From contig JAUWYY010000007.1 of the NCBI GenBank assembly GCA_030615605.1, positions 96,819-160,818 of the forward strand: DNA of 64,000 bases. The letters run 5' to 3'. The notes below the pieces were generated by a model. The model was not told the origin of the DNA and did no database searches. It saw nothing but the letters and a program-made list of their open reading frames with translations. This document shows, in pieces, positions 60,888-64,000 of this stretch. This DNA comes from a bacterium (lineage in GTDB: Bacteria; Armatimonadota; Zipacnadia; Zipacnadales; Zipacnadaceae). A program made the translations under genes and the position numbers. Positions within the stretch are counted from its first letter, which is position 1, and every line of letters starts with the position of its first letter.

Positions 60888-61814
60888 CTACGCTAACTTT
60901 GTCACCACTTCTTCAATGGCCTCCCCATCGGAGGTGTCCATAGCCTCGACGGTATCGTCAATTCTGCGTATCATCTTGCTCAGCACCCGCCTGGGGCCGA
61001 CCTCCACAAAAACCTCGGCGCCCATATCCATCATCTTGCGGACAGACTCTTCCCAGCGGACGCTGTGGTTGATCTGCCGTGCCAATGCCTGCACAATGCC
61101 TGATGCGTCACTGCGAGCGGTCGCATCCACATTAGAGACAATAGGCACGCGGGCATCACTGATACCGGCCTGATGCAGACACTCACCGAATCGCTCAGCA
61201 GTACCAGTCATCAGCGGCGAATGAAACGCGCCACTGACATTCAAGGCTATACTGCCTTTTGCTCCCCGTTCCTTGGCAAGCTCACAAGCTCGCTGCACCG
61301 CTGACACTGCCCCGGAAACAACCACCTGGCCGGGACAGTTGTAGTTGGCAACTACCAGCACCTGGCCGCTGCCCGCCTTCTCTACTACCGCCTCAACCTT
61401 TTCTCGGTCTAGGCCGATTATAGCGGCCATCGTCCCACCGACTCGCCGACCGTCTGCCGCCATCAGTTCCCCGCGATGTCGAACAAGCTGTAGCGCGCTC
61501 TCAAAGTCCAGCGCCCCGGCCGCCACCAGCGCCGAGTATTCACCCAGGCTGTGGCCCGCCACCACATCGGGCTGCAAGCCCTGCGCCTCGAGCACCCGCA
61601 GCACTGCCACACTGTGGGTAAGCAGGGCCGGCTGGGCCACCTCAGTAGCCGTCAGCTCTGCCGCTGGCCCCTCCCTCATCAGCCGGGATAGCTCGATATC
61701 CAGCACAGCATCCGCCTGCTCAACTACCACCGCGACGGCCGGATACTGCTCGGCCACATCAACTCCCATGCCGACATATTGCGAGCCCTGCCCTGGAAAG
61801 ATAAAGGCAATCAT
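60888..61814 (-). CDS. fabD: malonyl-CoA:ACP transacylase
   Basis: Loads malonyl groups onto acyl carrier protein. 308 residues. FPGQGSQYVGMG opens the protein, GHSLGEYSALVAAGAL contains the nucleophilic Ser, and GAFHSPLM carries the catalytic His. GTG-type or ATG start at 61814, 16 bp from the etfA stop, so the fab genes read on from the etf genes. Confidence 0.96.
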   Translation of the reverse strand: MIAFIFPGQGSQYVGMGVDVAEQYPAVAVVVEQADAVLDIELSRLMREGPAAELTATEVAQPALLTHSVAVLRVLEAQGLQPDVVAGHSLGEYSALVAAGALDFESALQLVRHRGELMAADGRRVGGTMAAIIGLDREKVEAVVEKAGSGQVLVVANYNCPGQVVVSGAVSAVQRACELAKERGAKGSIALNVSGAFHSPLMTGTAERFGECLHQAGISDARVPIVSNVDATARSDASGIVQALARQINHSVRWEESVRKMMDMGAEVFVEVGPRRVLSKMIRRIDDTVEAMDTSDGEAIEEVVTKLA

Positions 61815-61830
61815 AATCGCAGGCGCGCGC

Positions 61831-63030
61831 CTATCCGCTCCCCAGCTCTTCCCGGACGATCTCGGTCAGCGCTGGCACAACCTCAAACACATCGCCAACG
61901 ATGCCGTAGTGAGCAACCTCAAAAATAGGAGCGGCAGGATCACTATTGATGGCCACAATGCAATCCGCACCAGACATACCCGCTAGGTGCTGGACCGCCC
62001 CTGATATACCGCAGGCGATGTAAAGCCGGGGCTGGACGGTGCTGCCGGTCTGCCCGACCTGGTGGTAGGGAGCTATCCAGCCATCGTCTACCGTCGGGCG
62101 CGAAGCTCCCACCACTGCGCCCAGGGCGTCGGCCAGCTCTCTGATAATGGCGAAGTTCTCCGGCTTCTTCAGCCCGCGTCCGCCGGAGACGATAATCTCC
62201 GCGTCCTGCAGATTCACCTGCCCGGCAGCCTCGTCGTGGGCGATGTCAATAATCCTGGTCATTATCGAAGTCTCATTAAAGCTTACCGGAACCTCAACTA
62301 TCTCAGCACCATGTTCCGGCTGTGATTGCAGCCGCTGCATAACGCGCGGACGCACCGTGGCCATCTGCGGGCGGTGATTGCGCGTGATGATGCGCGCCAT
62401 AATATTTCCACCGAAGGCCGGCCGCGTCTGCACCAGCAGGCGCTCTTCGGGATCAATCTCCAGACCGGTACAGTCAGCGGTCAGGCCGGTCTTGATACGA
62501 ACAGCTATGCGCGGGGCCAGGTCGCGACCCTGCTCAGTAGCGCCGAATAGCACAATCTCGGGCTTGTGCTTGTTTATCAGACCGGAAATGACATCAGTGT
62601 ATGTACCGGTGCGGTAACAGGCCAGCGCTGGGTCCTCGGCATAAAACACCCGATCTGGTCCAGACTGCGCTGCTTTCTGAGCAAGCTCGCCCGCTTCATC
62701 GCCCAACACAACCAGACTCAGTTCGGTATTCAAATCCTCGGCCAGTTCGCGGCCCTTGCCCAGCAGCTCCCAGGTCACACCAGCCAGCCCATCTTCGCCA
62801 ACTTCCCCGATTACCCATACGCCCTGATAATCGCTGGTGTCCACCTCTTCAACAGCCGGAGCTTCCCAGATAATAGCGTCAACCGGGCAGACGCTCACAC
62901 ACCCGCCGCACAGCGTGCATGCCTCGGTGATGGTCGCCAGCCCCTCGGCCATCTGGATCGCGCTGTACGGGCAGGCCTTCACGCAAAGCTGACAGCCGGT
63001 ACATTTTTCCGCATCAATATAGATATTCAT
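61831..63030 (-). CDS. etfA: electron transfer flavoprotein alpha subunit with N-terminal ferredoxin domain
   Basis: A 399-residue fusion. Residues 1-60 hold two [4Fe-4S] motifs, [12 protein letters not shown] and [12 protein letters not shown]. The rest is EtfA with the FAD-binding C-terminal domain ([56 protein letters not shown]). Such fusions are known from anaerobic electron-bifurcating complexes such as caffeoyl-CoA reductase. Together with etfB and an acyl-CoA dehydrogenase it probably links acyl-CoA oxidation or reduction to ferredoxin or a quinone. ATG at 63030. Confidence 0.95.
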   Translation of the reverse strand: MNIYIDAEKCTGCQLCVKACPYSAIQMAEGLATITEACTLCGGCVSVCPVDAIIWEAPAVEEVDTSDYQGVWVIGEVGEDGLAGVTWELLGKGRELAEDLNTELSLVVLGDEAGELAQKAAQSGPDRVFYAEDPALACYRTGTYTDVISGLINKHKPEIVLFGATEQGRDLAPRIAVRIKTGLTADCTGLEIDPEERLLVQTRPAFGGNIMARIITRNHRPQMATVRPRVMQRLQSQPEHGAEIVEVPVSFNETSIMTRIIDIAHDEAAGQVNLQDAEIIVSGGRGLKKPENFAIIRELADALGAVVGASRPTVDDGWIAPYHQVGQTGSTVQPRLYIACGISGAVQHLAGMSGADCIVAINSDPAAPIFEVAHYGIVGDVFEVVPALTEIVREELGSG

Positions 63031-63064
63031 TCGGCGTCTTTATCTGCGGGATTCAGCAATCTAC

Positions 63065-63847
63065 TTAGAGCAACTGTGCCTCACGCAACTTCTCAACAAG
63101 CTGCCGAGCTACCTGTTGAGCTTCGCCCTCCAGCCGTTCGGTCTTATGAGAACGCTGCGGCGGGAAGATTTCTACCACTGTCGTCGGCGAGCCGGACAGC
63201 CCGCACTTTTCGGGATCAGCTTCGATATCCTCCAGTGTCCAGGTGGGTATCTCTTTCTTGCGAGCCGCCATAACCCCGCGCAGACCGGCATGACGGGGAA
63301 CATTCATATGCTTGTCGGCAGTAATCAGAGCGGGCAGCTTCATTTCTATGGTCTCGAAACTGCCAGCCAGCAGGCGCTTGACCGCAATCCTATTTTCATC
63401 TACTTTCACATCCACCGCGTAGGTAGCCTGAGGGATACCCAACTGCTCGGCAATGCCCGGGCCTACCTGAGCGGTGTCGCCATCGAAAGCCTGCTTGCCA
63501 CAGATAATCAGATCGTAGCTGTCGACTTTCCGTATCGCCTCCGCCAGGACATAAGAGGTCGCCAGCGTGTCGCTGCCGGCAAAGGCCCGGTCGCTGATGA
63601 GAATCGCCTCATCACAGCCCATAGCCAGCGCCTGGCGCAGGGCCTCTTCGGCCTGGGGCGGGCCCATGCTGAGGGCGGTAACCGTCCCGCCATGTTCTTC
63701 TTTAAGCTGTAGGCCCACCTCTATAGCATTCTCATCGTAGGGATTGATAATGCTGGGAACGCCCTCACGCACCAGCGTATTGGTCTCCGGGTCAATACTG
63801 ACCTCGCTGGTGTCCGGGACCTGTTTTATGCACACTACTATATCCAT
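63065..63847 (-). CDS. etfB: electron transfer flavoprotein beta subunit
   Basis: A 260-residue EtfB. MDIVVCIKQVPDTSEVSIDPETNTL starts the protein, with NPYDENAIEVGLQLKEEHGG, ICGKQAFDGDTAQVGPGIAEQLG and ALITADKHMNVPRHAGLRGVMAARKKEI as conserved parts. It forms a heterodimer with the EtfA fusion and binds AMP or a second flavin in bifurcating forms; which applies cannot be decided here. ATG at 63847, 6 bp from the dehydrogenase stop. Confidence 0.96.
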   Translation of the reverse strand: MDIVVCIKQVPDTSEVSIDPETNTLVREGVPSIINPYDENAIEVGLQLKEEHGGTVTALSMGPPQAEEALRQALAMGCDEAILISDRAFAGSDTLATSYVLAEAIRKVDSYDLIICGKQAFDGDTAQVGPGIAEQLGIPQATYAVDVKVDENRIAVKRLLAGSFETIEMKLPALITADKHMNVPRHAGLRGVMAARKKEIPTWTLEDIEADPEKCGLSGSPTTVVEIFPPQRSHKTERLEGEAQQVARQLVEKLREAQLL

Positions 63848-63853
63848 TATCCG

Positions 63854-64000
63854 TCAACTGCTCTCGCGTGCTTCCTTGAGCAGGTGGTTGGCGATGACCA
63901 ACCGCTGGATCTCGGAGGTGCCCTCGACGATATCGAACAGCTTGGCCTCGCGATAGTAGCGCTCGACCGGATAGTCAGAGGTGTAGCCGTAGCCGCCGTG
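63854..64000 (-). CDS. acyl-CoA dehydrogenase, C-terminal end only
   Basis: The last 48 codons plus stop of a dehydrogenase whose start lies beyond the window. [20 protein letters not shown] and [18 protein letters not shown] are the unmistakable C-terminus of acyl-CoA dehydrogenases, where the first residues stack on FAD. It is the partner of etfB and etfA, which follow immediately. Chain-length specificity is not visible. Confidence 0.93.
   Translation of the reverse strand, partial: HGGYGYTSDYPVERYYREAKLFDIVEGTSEIQRLVIANHLLKEARESS

Overview
The window is a moderately GC-rich, gene-dense bacterial chromosome segment, with no rRNA operon, prophage, intact insertion sequence or CRISPR array. 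It has a large-form SRP RNA with an Alu domain, a T-box riboswitch, a CIRCE operator, xerC next to hslVU, and a tRNA-SRP RNA-dnaX order. These together point away from Proteobacteria, towards a Terrabacteria-type lineage such as an Armatimonadota-, Chloroflexota- or Firmicutes-like organism. That placement is inference only.

Layout. 1-5.6 kb (minus strand): truncated dnaX, three small accessory genes, the SRP RNA, a four-helix-bundle protein and six Ser/Arg tRNA genes. Arrays of a 12-nt tandem repeat begin directly after the 3' end of every one of these RNA genes. 5.7-12.9 kb (minus): a beta-propeller protein and a flagellar/type III export gate cluster (fliN, fliO, fliP, fliQ, fliR and an flhB lacking its C-terminal domain), with a degenerate histidine kinase upstream. 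12.9-19.2 kb: yebC, larC, nth, gdhA, dapA and a family 4 uracil-DNA glycosylase. 19.3-25.7 kb: xerC and hslVU, separated by a small accessory island and dispersed repeats. 25.9-33.3 kb: yjbQ, larA, pyrF, pyrB, then a DNA methyltransferase between two related membrane proteins. 33.3-40.5 kb: a divergent argG paralog, groESL and canonical argG. 40.5-46.8 kb: a phosphoesterase and pheS-MFS-pheT behind a Phe T-box. 47-58 kb: exopolysaccharide-type glycosyltransferases and polymerase, uvrA and a secreted glycosidase-like protein. 58-64 kb: rnc, fabF, acpP, fabG, fabD, a ferredoxin-fused etfA, etfB and a truncated acyl-CoA dehydrogenase.

Most genes are housekeeping: replication, DNA repair, pyrimidine, arginine and lysine synthesis, chaperones and fatty acid synthesis. 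The unusual material is (1) the tRNA/SRP trailer arrays, (2) the reduced type III export gate locus, (3) a dispersed element of about 210-250 bp with terminal inverted repeats and a hairpin showing compensatory changes, seen upstream of xerC and pyrB with a related piece upstream of hslV, and (4) several gene remnants (nfo, pfkB, an argG-like 3' end, a helix-turn-helix gene) that show recent decay or rearrangement.
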